A stretch of 64,000 bases of DNA, from positions 367,379,570 to 367,443,569 of the forward strand of contig JARDYH010000002.1 in the NCBI GenBank assembly GCA_029215795.1. Reading direction: 5' to 3'. Below, piece by piece: positions 1-11,900 of this stretch (positions are counted from its first letter, which is position 1; each line of letters begins with the position of its first letter). The translations under genes and the position numbers were made by a program. Source of the stretch: Anniella stebbinsi (Eukaryota; Chordata; Lepidosauria; Squamata; Anniellidae). Under the pieces are notes generated by a model that made no database searches, was not told where the DNA came from, and saw only the letters and a list, made by a program, of their open reading frames with translations.

Positions 1-60
1 TATAAGTATAAATATAAGTATTTTTAACATATATATAAAATATAAGTATTTTTAACATAT
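1..60. repeat. AT-rich direct repeat
   Basis: The string tataagtatttttaacatat occurs twice in tandem, directly next to the broken end of the CR1 copy that follows. Confidence 0.6.
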
Positions 61-1285
61 AGTGGGACTCCCTTTCTATTTCTTCTGTTCATTTTGAACA
101 AGTTATATCCTTCAGTTGCTATATTCCAGTCATGGGAGTCATCCCACCAAGTTTCAGTTATACCTCTCAAGTCGTATTTGCCTTCATGTATTAAGAGTTC
201 AAGTTCATTCTGTTTCCTTCCCATACTCTGGGCATTAGCATATAGACATTGAAGCCCATGTGCTTTGCAGTCTGGCTTCTTTCCTACATTGTTGTGAACA
301 CTGTTTTGGGGCACTATGGGAGCTGTTCTCTCTGCTATGGTGCATAAGCCTTCATCCGTTGTTGCCTCTAAGTTTACATCTCCCACCCCCATAGGATTCA
401 GTTTAAAGCCCTCCTGATGAGGTTCTTCATGTTGTGGCCAAACACATTCTTCCCAGCTCTTGTGAGGTGCAACCCGTCCCGTGCCAGCAGTCCATCTTCC
501 ACGTAGTGTAGCCCGTGGTCCTAGAATCTGAATCCCTCACGTCTGAACCACCTTCGTAGGCAGTTGTTCACCTGGGGTATTTATCTTTCCCTTTCTATTC
601 CTCTTCCAAGAACTAGGAGGATGGATGAGAAAACTATCTGTGCCCCAAAGTTCTTGAGTTTCCTTCCCAGAACTTCAAAGTCTGATGTGATTTCTTCGTA
701 GCTCTGCTTGGCAATATCATTTGTTCCCACATGGATGAGATATGTGGGATATGTGTCAGTGAGCTTTATGAGCTTTGACAACCCTTCAGTCTCATCTCTA
801 ATCTGTGCTCCAGGGAGACAGCACACCTGGCGAGTCCATGGGTCTTCGCGACATACTTGGGTTTCAGTCCCCTGCAGCAGGGAGTTTCCCACAACAACTA
901 CTTTTCTTTTCTTCTTGGTCGACTGACCTTCTGTTTCTTGCTCCTATAATTCTTCCTCTGCAGGCTCTCCTCCAGTCTCATCCTCCAGTAGCTGAAAGCG
1001 GTTGCATAACTCTAATGGTTCCACTGGTGCAGAGGGTCTTCTAGGTCTTCTGCTCCTGTCACCCTCTTCCAAGGAGTTCCCTCTTCGTTGGCTTTCCTCA
1101 TCTCAGCATTCTCCACTTCTGCTTCATCTTGCTATTGCTCTTCAATCTCTTGCACTTCTTGTTGCTGTTGGAAGTTCCACCATTCCGTCTAAGAACTCTT
1201 CGCCTTCTCTTATTCCTTGGAGGGTGGTGGACACTCGCCACTCAAGTACTCTCACTTTTTCTTCCAATAGTGCAACCGCCCCACC
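61..1285 (-). mobile_element. CR1 LINE fragment (ORF1 esterase and ORF2 endonuclease start)
   Basis: Read on the minus strand this is the 5' part of a CR1-clade retrotransposon. The region 24-392 encodes the start of the endonuclease (CLYANAQSMGRKQNELELLI, GITETWWDDSHDWNIA). The region 581-892 encodes the SGNH-esterase-like part of ORF1 (GNSLLQGTETQVC, PGAQIRD, HVGTNDIA). It matches the second CR1 copy at about 11,970-12,650 in opposite orientation, by eye at roughly 90%. Homology stops near 1,285. The reverse transcriptase is missing, so the copy is inactive. Confidence 0.9.
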
Positions 1286-4200
1286 CGCCCGACATCACTT
1301 GGATTCCTGGAGTGTCTTCTTCACTGCCACCTGAAGTGACCGAGGGCCCCAACCATCCCTCCCCGTGCCTTTCCTGTCCCTCAGGCAGGCTGACAAAGGG
1401 GAGGGTGAGGAAGACCCAGGGCTGCTGCTCCAGGCAGATGCTGCCGTCAGCCAGCCAGGCCCTCCGTCCATCTGGGCCAGTTGTGGCAGATGGCCTTCCT
1501 CGCCACCTTTCAGGGGAGATGCCAGGGAGTGAGCCAGAGCCTTCTCCCGGGAGAGCAGGCGCTCCCCCCCCCCCCCGCCTCCACCCTGGGTTATCAGGCA
1601 TCCGTGGAAACAGCAGCCCAACAAGTGACAGCCGGCATCACGGCTACCACCATGGCCACGCTCCGTGCTGGGCCACTGAGGTCCTGGCTGATCTCGCAGC
1701 AGCATTTCTACCACCCGGGATCCTTCTGCTGCCGGCCCAATAATGGCGAGAGGTCGTGTGTTTCCGTTTGGGAGTTGTATGCTGAACCCCGCCTTTGAAT
1801 TCCCTAAACTGGAGGCGTCTCTTCCATAACCAACATCCAGCACTGGCAAAGAGCAGAACGGACCATGAGCAAAAGGAGGCCATCCCTATGCAGCACGAGA
1901 GTGAGCACACGTTGCAGCAGAAGCGGCTGCATTCGGGGGCTAGATTGCCAAGGGTTAATACACTCAATCCTTTAAAAGCAGGCGCTCCACTCAAGGAAGG
2001 AACATTACACATCAGCCCAAATTCAAAAGGGGGGTCACTGCTGCATTGGAAAAGGTGTCGTGTAAGGAAGCAACCAAGCGTTGAATGGAGGCCACGCTCC
2101 TCAGCATTAGTGCTGCTGCCCGGGGGTGCAGGGCTGCTGCCAGGCTGCTACCAGGCAACGTGCAACGGAGCAGGAGGCAAAGCGTCAGAACAGCCAGCAG
2201 GAAAACAGGGCGGGCGTAACGAGAGTCCAACAGGGCTCCTTGCACTGTCTGTCCGGAGAGACCCACAGCCGAGAGAGAATCTCACCCTGGGACCAGGCGA
2301 GGGAGGAGGGGTCCAAAGCAGCTTTTAGCAAAGCTTAGTTCCTTTTGGACGGGAGGGGGGACACAAACCTCTCAGTCTCAGAAATACGCACAGTGGAATA
2401 CAGGGCCTGGGTGCTGCGACTTGATGTTCTGGTCTGCACAGCCAAGGGGGGGGGGGGGGGTCCCGCTCCCGCATTCGGCCCGACGTCAGCCAGAGGAACC
2501 TGCCCCTACCCAGAGAGGGGGGGGGCTGCCTCGCATGCCCATCTCTGCGGTCAGCCCTGTGTCGAGCGGCGTGTTGGAGATCCTCCGGGTGCCCCTGAAG
2601 CCAGGCAGGACGCCCCCCGCCCCCCAAAGGACAAAGCCAGCGGGACCAGAAGCTCCGGCCATCAAGTCCCTTTTCCCCAAAGCGATCCTCTAGTGAGCAC
2701 GGGCAGCTCCCCCAGGCCCCCTTCTGGTTCCTGCACCTTGAACCGACACCATTCTAGGGAAAGCTCACCAGCGGATCCACTTCCATGCTGGATTTCTTTC
2801 TGAGGAGAGCAAGTAGGCACTGAGCACTGAATGGAGAGCAAGATGCCCCCGACTGTCCCCCCCCCCCGCCCTCCAACCCCAAGGCAGGACCTTGTGCTAC
2901 GCCTGCTCCCGAGGAGTCTGAAACGGGACCAACATCTGGATATGCAGCACCCAGGGGTGGGGGTGGGGTGTCACCCATGGCTGCCGCATGGCCACCGTTA
3001 GAGATGCAGCAGCAAGGCTGGCTTCAGACAAGCATGGCGCAACCCTGCCCAACTCCAAGGGCTTAAAGAAGGAACGCCATGACCAAGGGTGAGAAGCACC
3101 AAGCGGGCCGGCACAAGAGCGCCCAGTCCACGCCACACCACCAGCTTGGCCAGAGGGCACGTCCTTTTGACTGGCTCTGGAGAGGCCAGACATAGGCTGA
3201 ACCTCTCGCATGCATCAGCCTGTGAGCCCAAGGCACGGCAACTACAGAAGGGCAACACTCCCGTGCCATAAAGAAGGGGAACCTCATGCGCACCTCTGTG
3301 ACTGTGTGTGTTAGGGGGGCACTTCCCCCGTGCCCAAATCCACTGAGCCTGTTCAAGCCGTTGAGAAGAGGCGGAAGGGTGGGGCGGAGACGCTCTGCTT
3401 TCTCCGTTGCAAGTGATTGGGGGGGAGGGTTAGTCTGAGCGCATGCAGCATGCCTGGCCAAGAGCGAGGAGGAGGAGGAGGAGGAGGAAAGGGGCCAGAA
3501 GCTGGCTGGTACCTGAGGCCATCGGGCTTTTTCCTGTCAGGGTGGATAAAATGTGGGAGGGTTAAAACAGAAGTGGGAGAAAGCAGATGAAGGAAAGAAT
3601 ACATTGAAGGGGACGGCGGGGGGAGGGGGGACAAAAAACAGCCACGCGAAGTAAGCAGAGAGAGACGGCCTGGCCTGGAAACAGAGCGGGACGGAGAGAA
3701 GGAAGCGAAGGCGCCAACGTCAGCCGGTCCGGAGAGGCAGCGGGCTCAACTCTCACGCACCTCTCAGGGACGGGCAAAGGCAGCGCCAGCCACAGCAGCC
3801 CGAGACACGCCAAGTGGCCAGCTGGCCACGGTCAGCTTCATCAGAACCTGGCTTCTTTTTAAAAAATACTCGTTATTTTAACATGGCGTTTTAATTCTGC
3901 CGTTCACTTCTCTGAAATCTTTGGCTGTGGAGCAGCATACAAATATTGTCAATAAACCAACCAACCCTCGGAGCGCCTGGTGCTGCGAAGGAGGGAAAGC
4001 CGTGGAAGGGTGGGGGGTGGGAGGGGTAGGCAAAGGCATGCAGACCTGCGCAGAGACGGCCGCAACGCCCTTCCACGGAAATGCCCAGAGTGGTTTACAC
4101 TCAAGGACAATACAGAAGCAAATAAAGAAGCCGCACGATCTGAAGGGTTAGTTAAAACACACCCGTTGGGCTGAAACTCCGTTGAAAAGGCTCGGGGGCC

Positions 4201-5823
4201 AGAAGAAGCGAACAGGGGGCAGAGCAGGGCGCCCTCCGCTGCCCAGAGTGCCCCCTCTCCCGCCCTCCGTGGCTGAGGGCCCCCCCCTCGGGAAGGGTCT
4301 CTCCCTGGCAGCCGCCCATCTCAGGAAGGGAGGGATCCTCCCCTGTGGCCCAGATGGATCAAGGAGACACGGAGCTGCCGTTTCACTCAAGCATTAACTT
4401 CCGCCGGAGACCATTCACCCCATCAGCAGCTGCAAGCTAAGAAGCGCTGTGCACACCTGTGCAGATGGGTTCAGGGGCCCTGAAGGCGGCAGCAGCAGCA
4501 GCAGCAGCAGCTGCCCCCTTGCCACACAGGGACTGCTGCCAGGGCCAGCGCCCGGCTCTTGAGGCTGTGAAACTCCCTTTCAGAAGGAGACCCCCGGAGC
4601 AGGAAGGGACGCTTCCAGCATTGCCGAGAGCTGCCCACATCTCGCCACGGGGGCAGTGTGAAGGACAACAGGCTCCCTAGTGATGGCTCAGCAAATACAG
4701 CAGCAGCAGCACGGTCAGGGAGGGAAAGCACCGGTCTGGAGCATAAACGCCTGCACCCGCTGCTTCCCTGAGAATAGGGTGAGCCACCCAGGAGCAACTG
4801 AAAGGGCTGCTGAGGCCCACACTGGGCAGCAGGTGGGGGGGAGGGGGGCTCAAGGAGAGTTGTGCTTCCTCACGTTGTTCCAGGGAGGCCAGGGCCCACT
4901 CAAAAGGCCACAGTATTCAACCAGACACTGCAAGGGACAGCACAGCCCCCCACCCCAAGTGCCTGAAACAGCAGGCTGGAGCAGGCCTCATTGCAAGGAA
5001 GACGCCCCGGCCTGCCTGCCCTTCATTACTCCTGAGCTGGAGGGTCAAAAGGGGGGATGGGGAGAAAGTGGCAGAGCAGTCTGGACACAGCCTGGAGAGG
5101 CAGCTCTCAAACACACACAAACACGCACTATATTTATTTCCCCCCCCCCTCTCTCACTGATGTGGCCAGCAATTCACTGCAACATTGTGAACTGCCCAGA
5201 GCGCCTTGGCTGTTGGGCAGTATAAGTATGTAATAAACAAACAAACGTGACAGATCAGCCAACACATCCAACCCCAACTTTGATTTGTGGCCCCCAGACT
5301 TGGCAATTCCCCCCCCCCCCGATGCATTGTCTCCTGCCCCCTTTCCCCACAAACATCCAGGCACGCAGAGACACGTCACAGGGGATTTTGCTCCCTATTC
5401 AATCTGTTGGCAGCCAAATCCACAAGCAGCCCAGACAGAAAGGAAGCTCAGTTAAGATGCCCCCTCTGTACATAGGAATACTGTTATTTTTTCCCCATCA
5501 AGGTTACCATTTGTTCCGTTTTGTTATTATTCGCAATAAAAAGGAAAAAGTTCACACACACACACACACACACGATGCCCCTGTAACATCCCAATGCCCA
5601 GACAGAAGCTCACAGGAGCAAAAATGCTGCACGTGAATCTGCCTCCACAGTTCTACACTGAAAAGGATCGGGCCCTGGGCTTGCAGAGAGAAGGGGAAGA
5701 GGTAGGCAGTCGTGGTCTCCTCAGAGATCAAGCCCAACAAGCCAATCAGCGAGAGAGAGCAGCCCGTGCCCTTCGCGCGCACACAGCCACGGCCAGCCCA
5801 GTCTCGGCAGAAGATGGGATTAC
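1286..5823. other. ACAP2 intron 10 sequence, mostly unrecognised
   Basis: This GC-rich intron holds no exon that I can support. I recognise L2-like 3' tails (about 3,850-3,965 plus; 4,065-4,165 minus; 5,105-5,250 plus), an AGC triplet run at 4,487-4,510, a CA run at 5,552-5,573 and long G or C runs (for example G15 at 2,446-2,460). The many long frames read from this block on both strands are low-complexity, with no family likeness. Confidence 0.6.
5552..5573. repeat. (CA)n microsatellite
   Basis: Eleven CA dinucleotides lie in ACAP2 intron 10, about 250 bp downstream of exon 10. Confidence 0.9.
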
Positions 5824-5936
5824 CTGTTCCATGTCTTGAAGGCGTTGCTGGCTCGCTTAAAGAGGTAGCCTTCCATGACAATGCCGCTGGCCGCGTCAAT
5901 GTCGTATTCCAGCTTCGTGTCATCGCTGGAGAAGTC
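5824..5936 (-). CDS. ACAP2: ACAP2 coding exon 10 (start of PH domain)
   Basis: This 113-nt exon encodes [20 protein letters not shown] followed by [18 protein letters not shown], the first strands of the PH domain, plus two bases of the next codon. It has a gtaatc donor and a cactag acceptor. The next exon, expected to begin RWFSIQ, is not found in the remaining 5.8 kb and must lie to the left of the window. Confidence 0.95.
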
Positions 5937-8900
5937 CTAGTGGGAAAGAAGATGCCCCCCTTTCAGTGCAGGCCACAAGAGCGGCAGAGGACACAGAGGG
6001 ACGCTGCACAGCAGGCAAACCAGAGCTTCTCCCCCGCTGCATTGCCAGCACCAACCGAGGGGCACGGAGGGAGGAGGGGACAGCACCTTTCCTCTGCAGG
6101 CCTCCACATGGGGCGACTCAGCAAGCTGCCCAGATGCCCTGCCTGCCTGCCTGCCCCCGGGGGCGGTGGGAAGCCATAGGCTACTTCCTGGGCAAGGTTG
6201 TTCACGTTCTAAACATTCAACACATAAGGAGGAACTTTAACATTTCTACCTTGTTCACTCCCGGACCCTGAAGGCTGGATTACTGCAATGCGCTCCAGTT
6301 GGGGCTGCCCTTAAAGCTACTCCGGAAGCTGTAGTGCAAAATGCAGCAGCTCGGATGTTGTCAGGAGCCGCCCCTTTGCTGCCCTGTCTCAAATTTGCCA
6401 CTCTTGAGCAAGGGGGGGAGGGGCTCCCCACTCCAAGCCCTGTTGGATGAAACTGATCATCAAAATCCACTGCAACCAGGTTTCAGGGCTGCTTTGGGGG
6501 CAGCACTGGCCTCGGCCTCCCTGGCTGATGACTTACGCTGGGGAATGGATGGGGGGGGGGGGGAGTGCAACCCTGCTGGTTCTTCAGGACCTCTCAGCGC
6601 CTCTTGAGCAATCACAGTCTCCCTCTGGATGGTTTACCTGGCCTGAGCTCATCCAAGAGGTGGCTCACGTCCCCTCCTGGACGAGCGGTCTCAGGTGGTG
6701 GTGGCCTTTTAGGCTATCGGGGGCCGCAAGGTGCCATTCCACCCCCGGCTTTTTAACATCTCCATGAAACCACACTTGGGGAAGTCATCCGGAGGTCTGA
6801 GCAGAAGTGGCGTCAGTACGTGGGCGATGCTCAGCCCGTTTTCTCATTTCTACCTTGGCATCCCAGGGAGGCGGTGGAACTGGAGACCCAGAGGAGGGTC
6901 TGGAGGATGTTTTGGGGGGAGGATGGGGGTAAACAAGCTGAAACAGATGGAGGTCCTGTGGGTTGGGAAACCAACGACTCTGGACAGAGGTTTACCACTG
7001 GTGCCAGATGGGGTCGCGCTTCCCGTAAAAGACCAAGTGCTCCAAGGTCTGGGAGTCTTCCTGGACTCTGCACTGACTGGGGAAGCCCAGTTGGGCTGCA
7101 GGTGCCAGGCATGCCTTTTATCAGCTTATGCTGGCATGGCAGCTGTGGTCCTAACTGGAGAGGACGGACCTTGCCTAAGTTATCCATTCTCAAATAACGT
7201 CCAGGCTGGAGTACTGTAATGTGCGGTACAGGGGGCTGCCTTTGAAGACGGTTCAGAAACTTCAACTGGTGCAGAATGCCTGAGTGCTGGTGGAAGTGAG
7301 GCCTATACTGGGCCAGCTGCGCTGGTCACCAATGTATTTCCGAGCCCAATTTAAAGTGCCGTTTTAGACCTTTAAAGCCTTGAATGGTTTGGGACCAAAT
7401 TACTCCAAGGCCTGCCTTCACCCATATCAGAGCTTGCCTGCAAGAGAGGTCCAGGCCCTTCTCACTTGCCCTCCCCCACACCCATTAGAGCAGTTAGGTG
7501 GGCAACCACACGAGAGGGCCTTCTCCGCAGTGGCCCTGATCTCTCAAATAAGATGTTATCGGGGGCCCACCACACTCCATCTTTGCAGGCTTGTAAGGAA
7601 GCCTTGAAAGCATTATTTCACTCTGGCCTTCTCCTGATAGGATTGCTGCTGCTGTTTTGTTGCTGGGTTTTGCTGTTTGGTTTTTATTGTGCTCATGCAG
7701 TTTAAGGTGTTGCATTGTTGTGTGCAGCCTTCGGAGGGCTTCTGCCCTGAAAGGCGGTCAAGGGGCATTTAACATAAAAAATAAAACAATAATGAATTAG
7801 GAGCGCGAAGCATCACCCATGAGCTGGGACTCTGCCCCTTCCAGCCACTTAATCCTCCCATCTCCCAGTGAGCACTGAAAGCTAAAGCCCTCCCCCTCAG
7901 CCAGCCCCACAGGGCATTCAGCACTCCCATGCAGGTGAGGGGGGGGGGGGTCACACTTCCTTCCAGGAGAAACTGAATCTCACCTAGTGCGGGGGCTCTT
8001 TGCTAAGCCCGACAGGACAGGTCTCTCCACCCTGCAAAGCAGCTGCCCATGGGAGCCATAACAGGGGCAAGAGGAACCAGGGCCTGAACAAGAGACTGGG
8101 CAGAGAAGGCCGCAGGCCTGGCCTCTGGCACCCGGCTCAAGCTGCCTCCCTTGCTGACCCCTGGAAAAGGCTCTGTGCAAACCTCCCAGCAAGAGAGCAG
8201 GTGCCTGGCCTTGGCGCAAGGGGCAGGGGTGCGGATGTGCCTTGTTCCAGACTGCCGGACCGGGCGAGCGCTCTTCCACGTTTGGGCCAGGTATAAATAA
8301 GCAACCATCGGTAGCGAAGATCCACAGGGCTCTGCGACGCTCTCATGCGGCAGCAACGGGAAACGCTGCCGACATCCCAAGGAAGGGCGCCACATCTGCC
8401 TTTCCCCCACAATGCAGGGGCCCAGCCCAGGCAAGAGGCGGCTGGTTCAGATGCATCTCGCCTGGCACTTCTCTGGAAACTGGAGTTCAACACAGACTTC
8501 AGTTTGGACATTTGACTTAGTCTCACAAGGGGTGAAACTTCGAATGCCCCAGAGCAGCCAGCCCAGCGCCTGCAACACCTTAAGAGTGAGATCAAGGTGC
8601 GCTTTGGATTCAGGTAGGTTCAGGTTGGAACGTGACAAATGCAATCAATACTTCCACTACGGAGCAGCTCTCTCTGTCCACCACTGACAAGGTGGCATTT
8701 GGGTTCGTGGCTTGAGACGGCCCCCTTCGCATCCCAACATCGTTTAAGAAGCAGAGCTGCAACCAGAGCCCTGTGAGGCCCGAGTCCAGATTCTCCTCTC
8801 CACCCCATCCAAGGCCACAGCGCACACGGAAAGCGACACTTGAAGCCTACCATGGGGAAAAGCAGCCTGTGATCTGGGGCGGAGGGTGGCGGTGGCTAGA

Positions 8901-11900
8901 GGAAAGAAACCTGCTCAGTGTGGCTGAGCACCAGGCGGAAGAGAAAGTGTGTGTGTTGGGGGGGGGGGGGGGAGAGAGTTAGCCTCTGCCATCCCTTCCG
9001 GTACCTTTTGCTGGATAGTGGAGTGTTTTTGCTCCATCTCCTTCTTCTCCTTTGCAGCCTCTACAGCCAGCCGGTCCAGCTGTAAAGAGGAAGAGAAAGG
9101 AATGCACGGTTCTTGAGACCTCCCAGGAAAGCAGGCAGAGGGGACCTTGAGACACAAGAGCCCTTGGGGTGGGTGCGGACATCCCACCCACCCACCCACC
9201 CACCCCCGCTCTGCCCAGAGGTTGACCTTCACCCACGCACACACCCCACCACCGGCTGCCTCTCACTGCCGCTGTCCCAAGGAGGACCCCTGGCTCAGGC
9301 TGAGTGATGGCCTGCCGCCGCGGCTGCTGCTGCTGCCCTGCTTTCTGCCTCCGTTCAGGGGAGCTGGCTTCCAAGAATAGCAAGGGTGCCAGGGACATGC
9401 GGCTGGTCTGGCGCATCGCACCCGGCAGGAGAAAAGGATGACTCATGCTGCCTGTGCAGCTCCAGCTCCAGCTGCCCGGCCGGCCGGCCTTTCACACAGC
9501 AACTGCCAGAGCCGGGAAGCTACGTTCTCTACAGATGTAGGGGGACGGACTGTGCTCGCCCCGACATGGAGGGAGACTCTTGCGCAACCATGAAAGGCCA
9601 AGGAGGGTCCCCGACACACCCCACCACCAACTAGAGACGCTCCTTTCGAGCGTGGTAGCAACCAGCACCAGGAAAGGCAGGAACCCGCTGCAGTGTTGAA
9701 AGAAGGCCGTGGCAAGCAGAGGTGGCCACATCCGCCTCAGTCCCTGCTATGGGCGGCATGAGCTCCACGCCACAATAGCCAGGGCAGGAAAAAGGGCATC
9801 ACTTTTAATGTGGACACAAGGACATTACGGAAGAGAGGATGAGTGTTCGCTGTTACCTGTGACACCACTGAGGCTGGGCAGAGAAGGAACAAGTCCATGG
9901 CTTCTCATGATGCCCTTCCCAGGAGGTTGAGGCCATGGCCACGGGGCAAAAGCCCAGCGACAGTTGGCACAGAGCCCCCAGCGGGCCCAGGCCAAGGGGA
10001 AGCGGCATGCTGAGGGCACAGCTTCCTCAGGCCCTTCCTCTTCCTCCTCCTCCTCCCCCCCCCCCCCCACTGCTGCTGCTCGCAGCAGCCTCACATCATG
10101 CTCATTACCTGAGCTCCCAGGTCATTCATGTAGGGTCCAAGTTCACTGAAAAGGTCATAGCCTTGATGGAAGAAGGCCAGGTGAGCATACATGAAGGACA
10201 ACATCTGGCAGGGAGAAAGAGGCCACACTGAAAGGGGCTCCCAGCGACCCTCACGTCAGCCCACAGCCCTCTCCGCCCTCTTGTTCCACCACCACCACCA
10301 CCGCTTCTGCTGGCTTCCAAAGAGGGTCTAAGCCACACTGGAGTGAGCGCGGCCTGAGATTTCTCACACGGGACCTCCATTTCACACGTGTGCGTGCGTG
10401 AGTGCGTGTTGTGTCCCCAGCCGTTCCCTCGGCCTCTCCTCTGGACTCCAGCCTGGCTCCCACCGTCTGCTGTCCTGAGAGGGCACCTGGTGCGTCAAGC
10501 CTGCCACTGCTCTGGGAGAGATCCCGAGCGGAGGCCTGCCGTGCGAGCAGAGGGATGGGTGAGGAGGAGGACCCCCCTCTGTGCCACAGAGCGTGGAGGC
10601 AGCAGCAAAACCGCAGCACCACACACGTCGTGGGCGCACCGCCCGGTCTCCGCTTGGGATGCGTTCAGTCATCTTCAACTGAAGCGCTAACAGGTGTTTT
10701 CCCATCATTCCAATCTCTTCACGCCCCTCGGAAGGGGAGAAGAGTTCGGCTGCTACAGCAAGCGAGGGCGCCTTGCAACTTCGAGACGACAGAACTTCGC
10801 AAGAGATCAGCAGCAAGTCAGACGCCCTGATCTTTTTGCCTTGAATGGTTAGGGATGCTGCCTGAATGTAATACGTTGCACATTTCCATCCCAACGTTCC
10901 TCCACTGTGCGTAGTGTGGCGTCCGCAGTGCCCTTATGTTATCCTCACAACCACCTTATGGAGCAGGCTCGGCAGGGTGCGAGTGACTGGCCCAAGACAC
11001 CCAGTGGCTTCAGGGCTCAGTGTGTATGGGGGGGTGGGAGGTTTGGACGCAGTCCAAGACTGACATTCTATCCACTAAGCCACCCTGGCTCCAGAACCAC
11101 TTGGCGCCCAAAGCTAGATGGGGGAAAAGCTTTTAGGGAAGTGGGAAACTAGAGACCATTAACTAGTAATCCAATTCTTCTGAGGTTATGGAATGAATAC
11201 ACTCAAAACTGACCTAGTTTTACAACCTTGATGTGAACTGTAAGTGGGAAAGGGGGGAAATTCCAGGCCAGAACATGGGGAGCCCTAAATGTGCCCTAAA
11301 TGTGCCTCTGAACTCACCCTGTCAGAAGCAGTCTGTTTCCTGACTCTTAGCTGAGCAGAGCAGAGAAGAGGAAGCTGCCCCAGCTGGACTAGAAGGAAGA
11401 GAGCTCCCAAAGAGCGAGCAAACATGAGTTTGTCAGGGGGAGTGTAGTGTAGTGGAAGGGGAGACCAACGCAAAGAGGAGAGAGGCCTCAAGTAAACCCA
11501 GGAGACTGCCTATTCACAGCTGCCATGAGTTCCTGAGTGCTGATTTAAGGGGTGTGTCCTGCTGAAAACTGCTAAAAGCTGCTGCTGGGCCTGGAAGGGT
11601 GTTGCCTGATTGCTCTCATCAACTGAGTGGGTGGGGAAATTCATTCTGTTTCCTGACTCCTAGCTGAGCAGAGCAGAGCAGAGGAAGCTGTCCCAGCTGG
11701 ACTAGAAGGAATATGAGGACGAGAGCTCCCAGAGAGAGAGAGCGATCAGAGCGAGTAAACAGGGAGAACAAACAGAAGTTTGTCAGAGGGAGTTCAGCAG
11801 GGGAGATCCATAACAAAATTCCAACACAGTCGGAAGGCAGAAACAAAACAGGAATGGAGACTATAGATGGAAAGGCGTCTCTAGTGGTGGTGACCTGCAA

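Noticed and set aside
1242..5400. Long frames in ACAP2 intron 10
   Set aside because: They overlap on both strands, are interrupted by G/C runs and triplet repeats, and show no likeness to ACAP2 exon 11 or other proteins.
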